Under the pieces are notes generated by a model. It was not told where the DNA came from, ran no database searches, and saw nothing but the letters and a program-made list of their open reading frames with translations. From a virus: DNA of 64,000 nt. Positions 34,201 through 43,664 of this stretch are shown piece by piece. The stretch lies in the IMG/VR virus record IMGVR_UViG_3300046514_000672, positions 1-64,000 of that record; one strand, written 5' to 3'. The position numbers were made by a program, and so were the translations under genes. How positions within the stretch are numbered: position 1 is the stretch's first letter; each line of letters opens with the position of its first letter.

Positions 34201-37200
34201 CACGGGCAGTACTGGAACAATCATCTGCCAAGCTACGGACGAAACAGGGAATACCTTTGTTAATATGTCTACCAATTATACGGGGATAACTGGACCAGTT
34301 ACGACAAATGGATTTACCGTTGGCGGAACGACTACTCCTATCTCATATGCTTATGCGAGAGTGTATGGTACTAATTTCTCGGCTACCGCCACTCCCCCTA
34401 CCACAGCACAAGATCAAACAGGAGCAGTGTTTCAATGGAAATTCGACCTAGGGAATAATGTAGGAAGTTTAAATGATTCCACCGCCGGGAATACTCATCC
34501 AGCCACACTCTCATCGGGTTCCCCAACCTATGTTAATACGGCCTATCAGAATCTAATCAAGGCCCTACCTAGAACCCTCAACGCACCTGCGTATACAAAA
34601 TGGTTGCCGTTTAAGGTGAACGCTACCAACACCCTCGATGGGTCCACTTCATATACTCAGGCTAACGCCTCCCCAAATGTCTCTGTTACCTCATGGACTA
34701 ATGTTAGCGGTCCAGTTACTCCTATCATTGTCTCTCCGTCTGCATTAGTTACTAATGTTACTGGATTAACCCAACGAGGTGGATATACATATAATCTCCA
34801 TGTGGTTGACACCTCCTCCAATAGTGCTGACGCACAATTGTTGGTAGGGGCTGTGGATTATGATGCCAATGGAGTGTTGGTACAGACGGCAGATGAGAAA
34901 AAGATCTATGGAGATCAGATAGTATGGGGGAAAAATCCCTGGGGATATGCTGATGAGAGGAACTGCACTGCGGTTAATCTCCAGATTAATGGAACAAATT
35001 GTAATGGAGATCAAATCCAAGCGTCGGGGAATGCATATTTTTCTACCACTACTTGGCTAACTCCAGCAACAGGAACGGTAAGTTATCCATTTGCCGGGTA
35101 TGGTCCGTCTCCAGGGCAAGCGTGTTTGGCGGGAGGGGTAACCAAGGCAACATTAAATGGGTCGATTACATCTTCGGCTACGTCCATCTTGATCCATCAT
35201 TCAGAATGCCTAGACCTAACCTCCTTTCCGACGTGGATTTTAATTGGCAATACTATAGGAAACATAAGTGGAGTTCCACAACAAGAGCAGGTATGTATTT
35301 CTTCTTCTGGCGGAGTGTTCACCGGGGATGCTACACTAGCTGTCTGTTACGACGGTCGTGGAATGGCTGGAGCAAATCTATTAAATGCCCAGCCTTTAGG
35401 ATCTGCTCAGATGTGGGCGGACACTACAATAGTGGGGCAATTCAAGATCACCGGTAGTGGGACTAAATTCTATTCCGATCCTGCCAGACCCATATGCCCC
35501 GCTGGAGTTCCTGGGCCTCCTGGACCAGTAGCTTATTACATAGGTCAAGCGGCATTTACTGCTGGTTCCTCCACCGCAACCTTATCAGGATTTGGAGCGG
35601 CATGGACAACTCTTAACGGAGTGGTAGCAGGTGGATACATCCGCGCCAATGCCACTCATGCATCCGGTACACCATTTGCTTTCTGGGCAAAGATTGTTTC
35701 CGTCACAGACCCAACTCATTTAGTCATGGATAGACCTGCACCTACTGGGATTGATGCAGGGCCTTTTAACTATGCCATTACCGCGACACAATTCCTCTCC
35801 CTCGACTGGATACAGAACAGCCACGCATATCGGTCACTTTGGCAGGGAAGTGGATGTGCGTCTGAAACGGCAGCGTTCGGAGTGCCGTCACATGATGTTA
35901 CAAGTTTAGACTCTACTGTTCAGTCTGGGGTTAATATCAGCTACAAGAATGCCCTAGGTGCGATTAGTTCTCAAGGTCCTAATTTCTATGCTACCGGTCG
36001 TGCGGAAAGACAACTTGAACATAGAAGTGGATACACACCGGCGCTAACCGCCGCGAATCAGATTGATGATAATTATGTCAGAGATCCTGAGGTATCTGGG
36101 ATTGGTGGAGGGAGTCCATTATTAAATGGTGGAGGGATTATTGGAAGCATCATAGATAAAATATTTAACGGCTCTACGCCATTGGATTGGTTAGATGTTA
36201 CGCCATTTGCCTCACAAGGAGTGGCGGAGGCGGCGAAGAATTGCAACACTGCTGATCCCAGAGATCAGGGATATCCACAAGGATGGTTGGGATTAGTGGC
36301 GCTGAAGGACCCAAATTTTACGCGCCAAATGACATGGACCACCGGCCTACAAGCCTGGGCAACTAGGGACCAAACGTGTAGGAGAAATGCAACTGATGGA
36401 TATGCAGGGGTTCAGGTGAATTCCTGGGCGGGCTCTAGTATAGGTGGTATACCCGGAGCGCCATTAACCCTCACCAACGGCAGTAAACTTGCTTCCCCAA
36501 CCACGGGGACATTCTCTCCGGGAATCTGTGCAGGGGTGGATGACGGAACTGGAACTATTCATGTTATTGTCGGGTCCACAATCGCAACAGTGGTCACGGG
36601 GAATGTCGCGGCAGGTGGGTTTAGAATAACCATCACCGACACCTCAGTGTCTCCGCCATTAGTGGTAACAAGGGAATACTCAGGCTCGGGCGGCATGGGA
36701 AGTACCATTACTCTCGCTGGGGCCTGGACGGGCCTCACCACTGGAGATTATACGTTTATGGTTGAGGATGGAAGTCTACAGGGATATATGACTTCTATTG
36801 GTAACTCTAACCTAGACTGGCCGGATGTTTCTGTGGCTACTGGATTAATTAATAATCGCACCCTTCAACATTTTTACGCATGTCAGTACAACTCCCCTAC
36901 CCAGATCACACTTAATCGCTCCTGGGACCAACTAGCAGGAACTACCACTAATAACTATATGGTTAGTTATGTGGTAAGTGGGTTTGAGGTGCAGCCGTTT
37001 ATGTTGGGGGGAATTAAAGCATCTGGCACTAGATGGGCAGGACAGAACTCCGACCCTACAGTTTCTTCTGCTTATTCCATTATGAACGGGCAATTAGGGA
37101 CCTGGATTGCGAACTTCGGTTCTGATCTTAACTCTCCAGGGACTTTAGGAATATATTATAACCGGGTTAGTGGAGACTGTGAAGTGCCGGGAGTTCCTAA

Positions 37201-37660
37201 CCCCTCTCCCACATTTGATAGTATTCATGGAACCTCCCTCACCCAACCTTCATGTGGATTTATGGGCCTTACCACAACAACCGGAGGACAATATACCGCT
37301 AGAGTAAATACCGCAGAAGCCATCACCGGATACGAAGCATATTACGACGCACAGTGTGCGTTAGGAATATCTCAATGCAATACAGCAAGAGCATTCGTCG
37401 ATAAGTATTACGGCGCAGTCTATGGCGATTGTTCGATGACACAGGGAGGAGGAAGTACCTTTTACTGTGACGCGCATTTTGTCAATACCCAGAATGAGTT
37501 ATCTAATGCCTTCCTAGGCGGGATCAAATGGACCGGGTTCTTCTTCGGCATGGGAAATTCCGCGAGGTGGCCAGCACATAGATTAAATGCGGGAATACCT
37601 ACATCCCCTAAGGTACAGTTCTTCGGCGGAGTGTATGATTTAGGTGGGGTACATAACTAA
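31289..37660 (+). CDS. Giant exported multidomain adhesin-like protein, 2123 aa
   Basis: It starts with a signal peptide (core LFLLFFLCLGNLFS). Two Ig-like modules are visible, at about residues 18-115 (TVSFSYPMNGATIGGG) and 445-535 (ITEPYISPRPGEKTSQLAL); each is followed by a Cys-paired CxHT...FCE segment (about 120-137 and 546-569) and a beta-sandwich unit. Concanavalin/LamG-like stretches occur near 870-1065. A short collagen-like GVPGPPGPV lies near 1405. The last 700 residues are unassigned and Gly/Tyr/Trp-rich. It is the largest gene of the window. It may be a fibre or an exported adhesin. Confidence 0.65.
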   Translation: MKNLFLLFFLCLGNLFSQVTVSFSYPMNGATIGGGGIQLSGPVASSAAAITSVTISINGGAFGGFATLFGSPPNTWLMSLQGSAMTAGATTLQLKATDAMSNTGLSSIINVTVIHSNPQCSHTTAPGSSSIFCEKAVTNISTSTNTARSVTLTGGLTAGQLIFCQAEASVPASPATQLTSSVTAGATLIHVVSSAGFPATPFFATLSPIGGLGTGTPQVPTPEDTVTVTNVSGLNWTVTAVPQNHASGEIVGNWSVVQGQSNYPWKSTYLTDSLGIPFTFYNEVGTRATDNDVEQMGTYYAFVPASTGSNEVITSQNPNGSGQVNLLQCALFSGVNSVGNGAYLMGWAGQNDGSTVLPGPAYVNPFIVTPGDLIVTSVFAAPIVPLGTAQLAIEDTSKPYGQINYFVATSSPVQPETSANVDGFFEVSIAFHPTGFSSGGVQAFITEPYISPRPGEKTSQLALVAAQVTTSTGTITNVDVSFDNGPYNATFGPMALEGGSSWNAQLDARIVSAGSHTLQVRATDSFGNIGYSSPATPIIIEHIPFVCAHTQVGPPGTGYFCEQYAAADGVNPQAITFPAVAGVGLRAGQTIILQTSMGNAQVFQTTNNGAIDNVQTSFLLNGACSSFPATPFDVKVNEHAGYGAYGRVEKMTVHACTGSTASSVTRGVPGNDCVIPSGELSACSIAIAHDNGAWVNRWGAQTPDTTNITSTHGFTWTAVKRVSSGPFADLDDANGAIWYTVVPSNISTDEVITFTDAISNFSIVLGVVYTGLGALEPGAVYTTNLGGFGSGSASTGPYFSQPGDINIALIGGAPESVIPSNPITNVRAGDTVRPYSIFADQYSVSSIANIGTYMGSEGASVIGMAFQPAAPSTFGRSIVLSSQTAFNNSIPGIPSNGVCTMEISMHDWGNQVVSEHPIQNNICDINTYWFAVSGGNPQMLLTPLHNTGAGDCQVNFTGHNLVTIRWQRIPATGSTGTIICQATDETGNTFVNMSTNYTGITGPVTTNGFTVGGTTTPISYAYARVYGTNFSATATPPTTAQDQTGAVFQWKFDLGNNVGSLNDSTAGNTHPATLSSGSPTYVNTAYQNLIKALPRTLNAPAYTKWLPFKVNATNTLDGSTSYTQANASPNVSVTSWTNVSGPVTPIIVSPSALVTNVTGLTQRGGYTYNLHVVDTSSNSADAQLLVGAVDYDANGVLVQTADEKKIYGDQIVWGKNPWGYADERNCTAVNLQINGTNCNGDQIQASGNAYFSTTTWLTPATGTVSYPFAGYGPSPGQACLAGGVTKATLNGSITSSATSILIHHSECLDLTSFPTWILIGNTIGNISGVPQQEQVCISSSGGVFTGDATLAVCYDGRGMAGANLLNAQPLGSAQMWADTTIVGQFKITGSGTKFYSDPARPICPAGVPGPPGPVAYYIGQAAFTAGSSTATLSGFGAAWTTLNGVVAGGYIRANATHASGTPFAFWAKIVSVTDPTHLVMDRPAPTGIDAGPFNYAITATQFLSLDWIQNSHAYRSLWQGSGCASETAAFGVPSHDVTSLDSTVQSGVNISYKNALGAISSQGPNFYATGRAERQLEHRSGYTPALTAANQIDDNYVRDPEVSGIGGGSPLLNGGGIIGSIIDKIFNGSTPLDWLDVTPFASQGVAEAAKNCNTADPRDQGYPQGWLGLVALKDPNFTRQMTWTTGLQAWATRDQTCRRNATDGYAGVQVNSWAGSSIGGIPGAPLTLTNGSKLASPTTGTFSPGICAGVDDGTGTIHVIVGSTIATVVTGNVAAGGFRITITDTSVSPPLVVTREYSGSGGMGSTITLAGAWTGLTTGDYTFMVEDGSLQGYMTSIGNSNLDWPDVSVATGLINNRTLQHFYACQYNSPTQITLNRSWDQLAGTTTNNYMVSYVVSGFEVQPFMLGGIKASGTRWAGQNSDPTVSSAYSIMNGQLGTWIANFGSDLNSPGTLGIYYNRVSGDCEVPGVPNPSPTFDSIHGTSLTQPSCGFMGLTTTTGGQYTARVNTAEAITGYEAYYDAQCALGISQCNTARAFVDKYYGAVYGDCSMTQGGGSTFYCDAHFVNTQNELSNAFLGGIKWTGFFFGMGNSARWPAHRLNAGIPTSPKVQFFGGVYDLGGVHN

Positions 37661-39087
37661 TGGGATTCATACCTAATTTCCTAGGCAAGGTAGATCCGCA
37701 AGTTAATAAGACAATTGCGGATCTATATGCTAGGGTGGTGGCGTTGGAGGCAAAGGAGAAGGAGAAACAGACCACACCTCCGATTGACTACGCGGCGATT
37801 AGTAAACAACTGTCAATTGCTGGCACAGCCCCTCTCAACATCTCAGGGCTAATCGGTGAGCTGTCCCAGGTACAGAAGTCTAAAGCCGTGCCGATAACCA
37901 CCGGGGCTCTCCCCGCACCTGGAAGTCCACTTGCCCAACCGGGCAGTCTAGTGCAGTTCAACGGCATCCTCTATTTCTATAACACCAACACCAACCCAGG
38001 AGTATGGACACCGGTGGGCGCGGTAGGTGTATTTCTCCAGGACACACATGCTAATCGTATTGCTAACTTCCCTCCTGGGACGTTCGCTGTGGGAACTGTG
38101 TTCTGGGAGACGGATAGGAATGTGCTGTATCTTAATGAAGGGACATTTGGATCTAGTCATTGGGAATATATATTAGGACAATATGATGACGTGATTGCTA
38201 ATAGACCTAGTGATCTAGGTTCTGCCGATAAGTATTTTCTCTTCTTCGCCACTGACACCAGGATCACTTTCGTCTGGACCGGAGGAGCATGGAGCTATGT
38301 CACCGGGATACATGAAGACGTAATCGCCAACCGCCCGGCACCCCAGCCCGATGGCTATCTCTATGCCGCTACGGACTGGAGGATAGTATGGGTGTCCTTA
38401 GGCGGAGCGTGGCATTACTTCTGGGGAATAATGGACGATGTGGCCGCAAACCGGCCAGCATCTTTAGGAGCTAATGATGTAGGGTTTGCGTTTATCGCCA
38501 CAGATACGTTGATATTCGAGTATTGGGACGGTGCCGCTTGGCATACGGTGGGGGCAGGTGGGATCACGCAACTCACAGGTGATGTAACAGCGGGTCCGGG
38601 TAGTGGCTCTCAAGTTGCCACGGCAGTTAAAATCCCTCCCGGCGTCACTCTCACAGGTACTCCAGGTGTGGGAGATGTCCCTACCGCTACGTCCTCTACC
38701 ACTGCTACATGGCAACCGGGGACATCCCCTCCCGGAGCCTGGACGCCATATACACCTACGATAACTGCTGGCGCGGCGGTAACCACCACTACATTAAAAG
38801 CCGCGTATCAAGTGGTGGGGAAGACAGTTGTGTATAGGATATATTGGCTGGGGAGTTTAGGCGGAGCGTCAGCGAATATCTCCTTTACCGTTCCTGTATC
38901 AGCGTTCTCTTCTGGTGTGAGTTATGCCCAGATGGCACCAATGACACACTTGCGCGGAGGGACATTAACCTTTGCTTCTGCGGTGCTAATCGACGGATCG
39001 AGTACCTTTACCTGCGCGGCAGGGACGAATTTCCCAGGATCTACCACCTTAGAGATCCTATTGGAGGGTGTTTATGAGGCGGCGTAA
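37660..39087 (+). CDS. Tail fibre with four tandem repeats, 475 aa
   Basis: Unlike its neighbours it has no signal peptide. The N terminus (GKVDPQVNKTIADLYARVVALEAKEKEK) is a coiled coil suited to trimer formation. Four repeats of about 42 residues follow at about residues 126-300, each starting near (D/E)DVIANRP and ending with (F/W)xATDxRIxFVW.GGAWxYV; the first copy is divergent. A linker with TQLTGDVTAGPGSGSQVAT (split at Gly) resembles phage fibre spacers, and the end is a beta-sandwich like those at fibre tips. One-base overlap with the preceding gene. Likely a virion fibre. Confidence 0.75.
   Translation: MGFIPNFLGKVDPQVNKTIADLYARVVALEAKEKEKQTTPPIDYAAISKQLSIAGTAPLNISGLIGELSQVQKSKAVPITTGALPAPGSPLAQPGSLVQFNGILYFYNTNTNPGVWTPVGAVGVFLQDTHANRIANFPPGTFAVGTVFWETDRNVLYLNEGTFGSSHWEYILGQYDDVIANRPSDLGSADKYFLFFATDTRITFVWTGGAWSYVTGIHEDVIANRPAPQPDGYLYAATDWRIVWVSLGGAWHYFWGIMDDVAANRPASLGANDVGFAFIATDTLIFEYWDGAAWHTVGAGGITQLTGDVTAGPGSGSQVATAVKIPPGVTLTGTPGVGDVPTATSSTTATWQPGTSPPGAWTPYTPTITAGAAVTTTTLKAAYQVVGKTVVYRIYWLGSLGGASANISFTVPVSAFSSGVSYAQMAPMTHLRGGTLTFASAVLIDGSSTFTCAAGTNFPGSTTLEILLEGVYEAA
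38038..38560 (+). repeat. Tandem repeats inside the tail fibre gene
   Basis: Four units of about 40-43 codons starting near 38038, 38182, 38313 and 38434. Conserved positions are the ANRP (ANRI in the first) opening, an ATD (ETD) box and a W(x)YV/YF ending. They probably form stacked beta units in the fibre shaft. Confidence 0.7.
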
Positions 39088-39117
39088 GATTATCAGTATA
39101 ATGGAATTGAGGATATC

Positions 39118-39822
39118 ATGAGTTTCTGGAGCACATTAAGCGGCGGGCTGGCCAGTTTGATTCCTGGAGTTGGGCCGTTTATTGGTCCGTTAGTGGGGGC
39201 GGGCGTGGCGGGATTGACTGGGGGATTGTTGGGGAAAGGGTCGGGGTCTGCTACTAGCGGGGGCGACACCACCGCTTCGCTTAATGGACAACTGGGGCAA
39301 GTGTTAGGTGGAGGTAGTCCTACTCCACAGGCACAACAGGCGAGTAAATATTATTCCACAATCCTCAACGGTAACAGAACCGCCACAGAGGCATTGCTTC
39401 GTCCGCAGGTGTCTACCGTGTTAGGTCAGTATGACAACGCTGCGAAGGCCGCTGCGGAACTGGGTCCTAGAGGTGGGGGACGGACTGAGACCCAGGCGGA
39501 GTTAGGGTCTAAGAAGGTTGGTGTGTATGAGAATGCCCTGGAAACGGCACAACCTAAGGCTGCGGAAGGGTTGACGACGCTGTCAGGACAGAATAATGGA
39601 TTGATATCTTCTCTGTTAGGGGCCAGGACCGGTAGTAATCAGTTAGGGTTTGAGCAGACACAGGAGACGAATAAGCAACTAGGCGGGTTGGGAAGTGGGA
39701 TTGGGAGTATATTAGTTAATTTACTCAAGGGTAAAGGTAAGGCTCCTGGCGGAGGCGGCGGTGGAGGCGGTATTTTAGGTGGTGGAGGTGGTGGATCGTT
39801 TGGTGACGCGGGAGATGAATAA
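39118..39822 (+). CDS. Gly-zipper internal virion/pore-like protein, 234 aa
   Basis: The N terminus (LASLIPGVGPFIGPLVGAG, then VAGLTGGLLGKG) is a glycine-zipper hydrophobic stretch that can insert in membranes, as in ejection proteins that are stored in the head and form a channel at infection. The middle is helical and polar; the end is a long poly-Gly tract (codons about 205-228). AGGATATC precedes the start. The stop overlaps the next start (TAATG). Role inferred from composition and neighbours. Confidence 0.6.
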   Translation: MSFWSTLSGGLASLIPGVGPFIGPLVGAGVAGLTGGLLGKGSGSATSGGDTTASLNGQLGQVLGGGSPTPQAQQASKYYSTILNGNRTATEALLRPQVSTVLGQYDNAAKAAAELGPRGGGRTETQAELGSKKVGVYENALETAQPKAAEGLTTLSGQNNGLISSLLGARTGSNQLGFEQTQETNKQLGGLGSGIGSILVNLLKGKGKAPGGGGGGGGILGGGGGGSFGDAGDE

Positions 39823-41741
39823 TGATACTTCCACTGCTTGCTGGATTCGCTGAGGGCGCGGGCAAAGAATTCTCTGGTATTGCTGAGAAGGAACGTGCTA
39901 ATAAGATGCAGAACGACCGGCTAGTTGCCGGGGCATTGTTAGATAAGTTAAAGGACCCCACCCTCTCCCCTGAGGACCATGACAATATCTCCCGGCAATA
40001 TTATAAGACCCTTGGTGTGAAGGGCGGAGACATCGAGCAGATCATGCAGGCGCATAACTATATGCGTCAGGCCGCGCAGGATCACATGGCGCAGCATGGT
40101 CCTCCTCCTGGGAATAGTGATGATCCTGGGAATTCTTTAGCCCCCTCACCAACATTAGGAGCTATTCCTACTCAGGAAGGACAAGGAACATCGGGCGGAC
40201 AAGGGCCTCTGGGACAAATCCCATCCATGCCGGTTACGCCTACTAAACGATTAACCGTTGGCGATTTAAAAGAACAACAGGCAAATAGTGATGCTTTGAT
40301 AAAGGGCAGAACTTCTAATCTAATCGACGAGGAAAAGAAGGACACGGAATTATCCAATAACATTAAATTATATAAGAGATATACCGGTCAGTCCCCCTCC
40401 AACGACCAGATCGCGCAGATGTTGAATATGCAGCCACGGTTCCGGCCATTAGTAGGGAACATCGCGCCCAGAACGGTTAGCGGAGAAGATGCGGTTTCGT
40501 CTGGCGCACAAACAGATCTCGACGGTGCGGCGATTGATCCTACAGGTGAGTATCAGAGAGTGATGGAAGCGGATCACGTTACTACACGAGGATTCATCAA
40601 AACCCTCCATCGGGCGTCGGGTGCAGAGTGGGTACAAATACAAACACCTAACGCTCCTGCTCCCATCTGGGGGCATATTTTCAGGGACAAACAAGGGAAT
40701 ATTACTAAGATCGATCAGACGCCGGGGATGCAGCCTCCTAGTGGATATTTAGAGTCTGATAAAACCGCCAATCATCAAGTATTTAAGACAATATTACAAA
40801 GTGATGGTAGCGAAACTTTAGTACCCGTAACCGAAAAGACTCAAACTACTTCTACTCCTCAACTGGCCGCAGCGGGTACTGGGGCAACACCTACTACTCC
40901 TCTTCCAGGACAAGGCCAATCCCAATCCGCAGCCCCTGGAAGTGCATTACCTAAAGCGTCTTCCATCACTCCGGCCTCACCCCTTCCTTCAATTCCTCAG
41001 GGTTTAGGCGGACCTATCGCAACTGGTGCTACCAGTCCATATACCTCTCCTATCCGGCCTGGAGCTAACGGTACTGGGATTGTGGTAGGACATAAACCAT
41101 TAACTAAGGAAGAATTCACTGCGGTAAATACCTCTCGTCAGGGCTTAGAAATGATCAGTAGGATTGAGGGTTTGATTAAAGCAGATCCTAATGCACTCTA
41201 TAAACAGGCAGGGCCGGGATCGTTAGGAGCTAGACGACTCGCTTCGTATATGGGAGAGTTATCAGATCTCATTAAACGTTTGCGATCAGGCGCGGCGACG
41301 AATGAGTCTGAGGAGAAATTTTATCTCGGGCAATTGCCAGGAGCAATGGATAAGCTCAGTGAGAATCTACCCTTTGGGCTGGCCGAACCTGGATTGGTAG
41401 AGGATAAACTCAATCTACATAAGAATTTATTTAATGGAGTCATTCAACAATGGGGAAATAGGGCGGTTGGCGGCTGGCCTACTTCTCCTACAGCTACTGC
41501 ACAGGATTTCGGCGTTGACCCTAGTAAGGTAGAGAAGCCTAACGTGGGAGATTGGGTGCCCAGATTTGATAAGCAAGAAGCGGCCAAGAACAAGAACGCT
41601 ACTCCTTCCACTCCGTTACCTAATGGACCTGATACTAAGATAGAGGTGAAAGCTCCTGATGGTCAGATCGGCCATCTTACCCAGAAACAGATTGACGCCG
41701 CAAAGAAGGAAGGGGTTATATTTACCCCGACTAAGAAATAA
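39822..41741 (+). CDS. Putative internal virion (ejection) protein, 639 aa
   Basis: Begins with a short Gly/Ala-rich helix (LLAGFAEGAGKEFSGIAEKE) and continues with helical, Gln/Lys/Asp-rich sequence broken by Pro/Ser/Thr-rich linkers (about residues 90-140 and 345-410). There is no enzymatic motif. Two such long low-complexity proteins beside a Gly-zipper protein are typical of podovirus ejection sets that travel into the host with the DNA. One-base overlaps bind it to both neighbours. No sequence family is recognised. Confidence 0.55.
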   Translation: MILPLLAGFAEGAGKEFSGIAEKERANKMQNDRLVAGALLDKLKDPTLSPEDHDNISRQYYKTLGVKGGDIEQIMQAHNYMRQAAQDHMAQHGPPPGNSDDPGNSLAPSPTLGAIPTQEGQGTSGGQGPLGQIPSMPVTPTKRLTVGDLKEQQANSDALIKGRTSNLIDEEKKDTELSNNIKLYKRYTGQSPSNDQIAQMLNMQPRFRPLVGNIAPRTVSGEDAVSSGAQTDLDGAAIDPTGEYQRVMEADHVTTRGFIKTLHRASGAEWVQIQTPNAPAPIWGHIFRDKQGNITKIDQTPGMQPPSGYLESDKTANHQVFKTILQSDGSETLVPVTEKTQTTSTPQLAAAGTGATPTTPLPGQGQSQSAAPGSALPKASSITPASPLPSIPQGLGGPIATGATSPYTSPIRPGANGTGIVVGHKPLTKEEFTAVNTSRQGLEMISRIEGLIKADPNALYKQAGPGSLGARRLASYMGELSDLIKRLRSGAATNESEEKFYLGQLPGAMDKLSENLPFGLAEPGLVEDKLNLHKNLFNGVIQQWGNRAVGGWPTSPTATAQDFGVDPSKVEKPNVGDWVPRFDKQEAAKNKNATPSTPLPNGPDTKIEVKAPDGQIGHLTQKQIDAAKKEGVIFTPTKK

Positions 41742-43402
41742 TGCCTGAAGATTATTCCAAATACGGATTCGAACCTAAGGCGCAGGATTATTCTAAGTAT
41801 GGGTTTGAACCTAAACCCACACAAGAAGATGTGGATAAATTAGGACAATCCGATCTCCCTGGTGCGGCTAAAGAGTTCGGGCAGGGCGCGTTGAATCTTG
41901 TAAAAGGAATTGGATCAGGGGTTACACATTCCGCTGTGGGACTATATGATATGTATAGGCAGATGGGAAGAACACCCACTGGTGCAGATACCACTCAAGG
42001 CCCGGTGAGGATTGGCACGGCTCCTCCTAACTCAGTCCTAAATCCTTCTCCACTTCCTCAAGCGCCACAAGTCCTCCAACAAGCTGGCCACCCCCCACAG
42101 GGAACCATGATGGGTACGGTTGGGAGAGGAGCAGAACAGTTAGGTGAGTTCTTCCTCCCTGGATCTGCCACTAACGATATGGTGAAACTTGCGGAGAAAG
42201 CACCGGGTATTCTCCGCACGCCTGCGGAGATACTTGCAAATGGGGCAATAAAGGGAGCAATTAGAACAGGAGGAGAAGCTCTGGGAGCTGGAGTAACCAC
42301 CGCAGTGCAGACAGATATGGACAAGGAAAAAATTGCCCAGGCGGCGTTATATTCAGGAATAACATCTGGCGCGTTCTCAACCGTAGGAACATTATTACAA
42401 ACAATCCCTCCGGCTTTTGCCTACTCTAAACTATATATCCCTAGCAGGTTCGATCTTCATAAACGCAATGAAATCTATGCCGATGGGATTGAGAACGCTA
42501 TTAATATCTCCAAGGCGGGAATTGATAAAGCACGGGCGGTAGAGGAATTGAATCGCGCAGGGGTGCAAAATATCATTGATCAGAATGGCCATGTGGCAAT
42601 AGATCCTAATATTGTCAAGGCTCCCGTGGCGAAGCTCCTCGACTGGGCGGACAAGATCGGGGACAAGGAGATGGCAAAAAGTATTAATAAAACCTGGAAG
42701 AATTTCTCTGAGAGATACGGTGCGATAGACGCGGTACCTGCCACGCCCTCTACAACTATCCAGGTTCCAGGGGCTAATCCCGCTGCTTCATTGACCCCTG
42801 CGGGAATGCCCAGAACAATATCTATGCCTGGGACACCCGCCCAACCGGCAAAGCCTATGACGATGACGTTGTCGGAGGCGAATGATGTAAAGGGGGCACT
42901 TTACGGTGTGCTTGAAGACGCCTATGGACGGTTAGGATCTAACAAGAAACTCGCACAAAAAGCTGTGGCGAGGGGATTGAAGGAGTCGATTGAGGACATC
43001 GCGCCAGAGGTGAAGGCGCTGAATCAGAACACACAAAATGCCAAGATCCTCGGAGACGCGATTGAGAAATATGTAGAGGCCAATCCAGATCTACTCCAGG
43101 GATACCATTTAGCATATTTCCTCGCGGCGGGACTGGGCAATTATCTCCCTCATGCTAGTGGATATGCGGCGGCAGCGGCGACGATTGACGCATTACGTAA
43201 CCCCAGGATACGCTCTGCCCTGGTTCTCACTGCTCATGGTCAGGGACCGGTAGCGGCGGCTGCAAGAGGGGCAGCTACTTTAGCTACTCGTGGTGGAGCT
43301 GCGGCTATTGCTAATCCTCAAGTCTCCCAAGGATTCTCCCCCATGCCCTCCGGCCTCGACACTTCTGCTTATCAGGTACCCAATGGAACAACCAACAAAT
43401 AA
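41741..43402 (+). CDS. Putative internal virion (ejection) protein, 553 aa
   Basis: The protein opens with a tandem repeat, DYSKYGFEPKAQ then DYSKYGFEPKPT, a motif common at the start of phage internal proteins. Ala/Gly-rich helical stretches with membrane-active character (KGAIRTGGEALGAGVTTAV; HASGYAAAAATIDAL) alternate with Pro-rich linkers (about residues 330-375). No catalytic motif is seen. It completes the presumed ejection set and overlaps the next small gene by 20 bases. Confidence 0.55.
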   Translation: MPEDYSKYGFEPKAQDYSKYGFEPKPTQEDVDKLGQSDLPGAAKEFGQGALNLVKGIGSGVTHSAVGLYDMYRQMGRTPTGADTTQGPVRIGTAPPNSVLNPSPLPQAPQVLQQAGHPPQGTMMGTVGRGAEQLGEFFLPGSATNDMVKLAEKAPGILRTPAEILANGAIKGAIRTGGEALGAGVTTAVQTDMDKEKIAQAALYSGITSGAFSTVGTLLQTIPPAFAYSKLYIPSRFDLHKRNEIYADGIENAINISKAGIDKARAVEELNRAGVQNIIDQNGHVAIDPNIVKAPVAKLLDWADKIGDKEMAKSINKTWKNFSERYGAIDAVPATPSTTIQVPGANPAASLTPAGMPRTISMPGTPAQPAKPMTMTLSEANDVKGALYGVLEDAYGRLGSNKKLAQKAVARGLKESIEDIAPEVKALNQNTQNAKILGDAIEKYVEANPDLLQGYHLAYFLAAGLGNYLPHASGYAAAAATIDALRNPRIRSALVLTAHGQGPVAAAARGAATLATRGGAAAIANPQVSQGFSPMPSGLDTSAYQVPNGTTNK

Positions 43403-43664
43403 CATAAACGACATCCAACGACAGATCGACACTGCCACGAAGATAGAGAGAATCGAGACCATGACAGAGGAGATCTATCATCGGTTGTTTGGGAATGGCC
43501 AGCCTGGGGAACTTGATAAGTTGAAATTTGAGGCGGAGAAATTGAAAACGGAGATAAAGGATCTTCAAACCACTAGATCCTGGGCGAAAGGGGTTATGTC
43601 CACCTTGGGCCTGCTCGTCACAGGGGATATTGGAATGCACTTGAAGAACTTCTTCAAGAACTAG
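43383..43664 (+). CDS. Coiled-coil protein with a possible membrane end, 93 aa
   Basis: The ATG at 43383 is in the end of the preceding gene; only a weak AGG lies upstream. Residues 8-65 are a coiled-coil-like charged helix with the phage-typical HRLFGNGQPGELDKL turn, and residues about 69-86 (WAKGVMSTLGLLVTGDIG) are moderately hydrophobic. Similar layouts occur in phage holin-region proteins. It is the last rightward gene and converges with the leftward block. Confidence 0.6.
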   Translation: MEQPTNNINDIQRQIDTATKIERIETMTEEIYHRLFGNGQPGELDKLKFEAEKLKTEIKDLQTTRSWAKGVMSTLGLLVTGDIGMHLKNFFKN

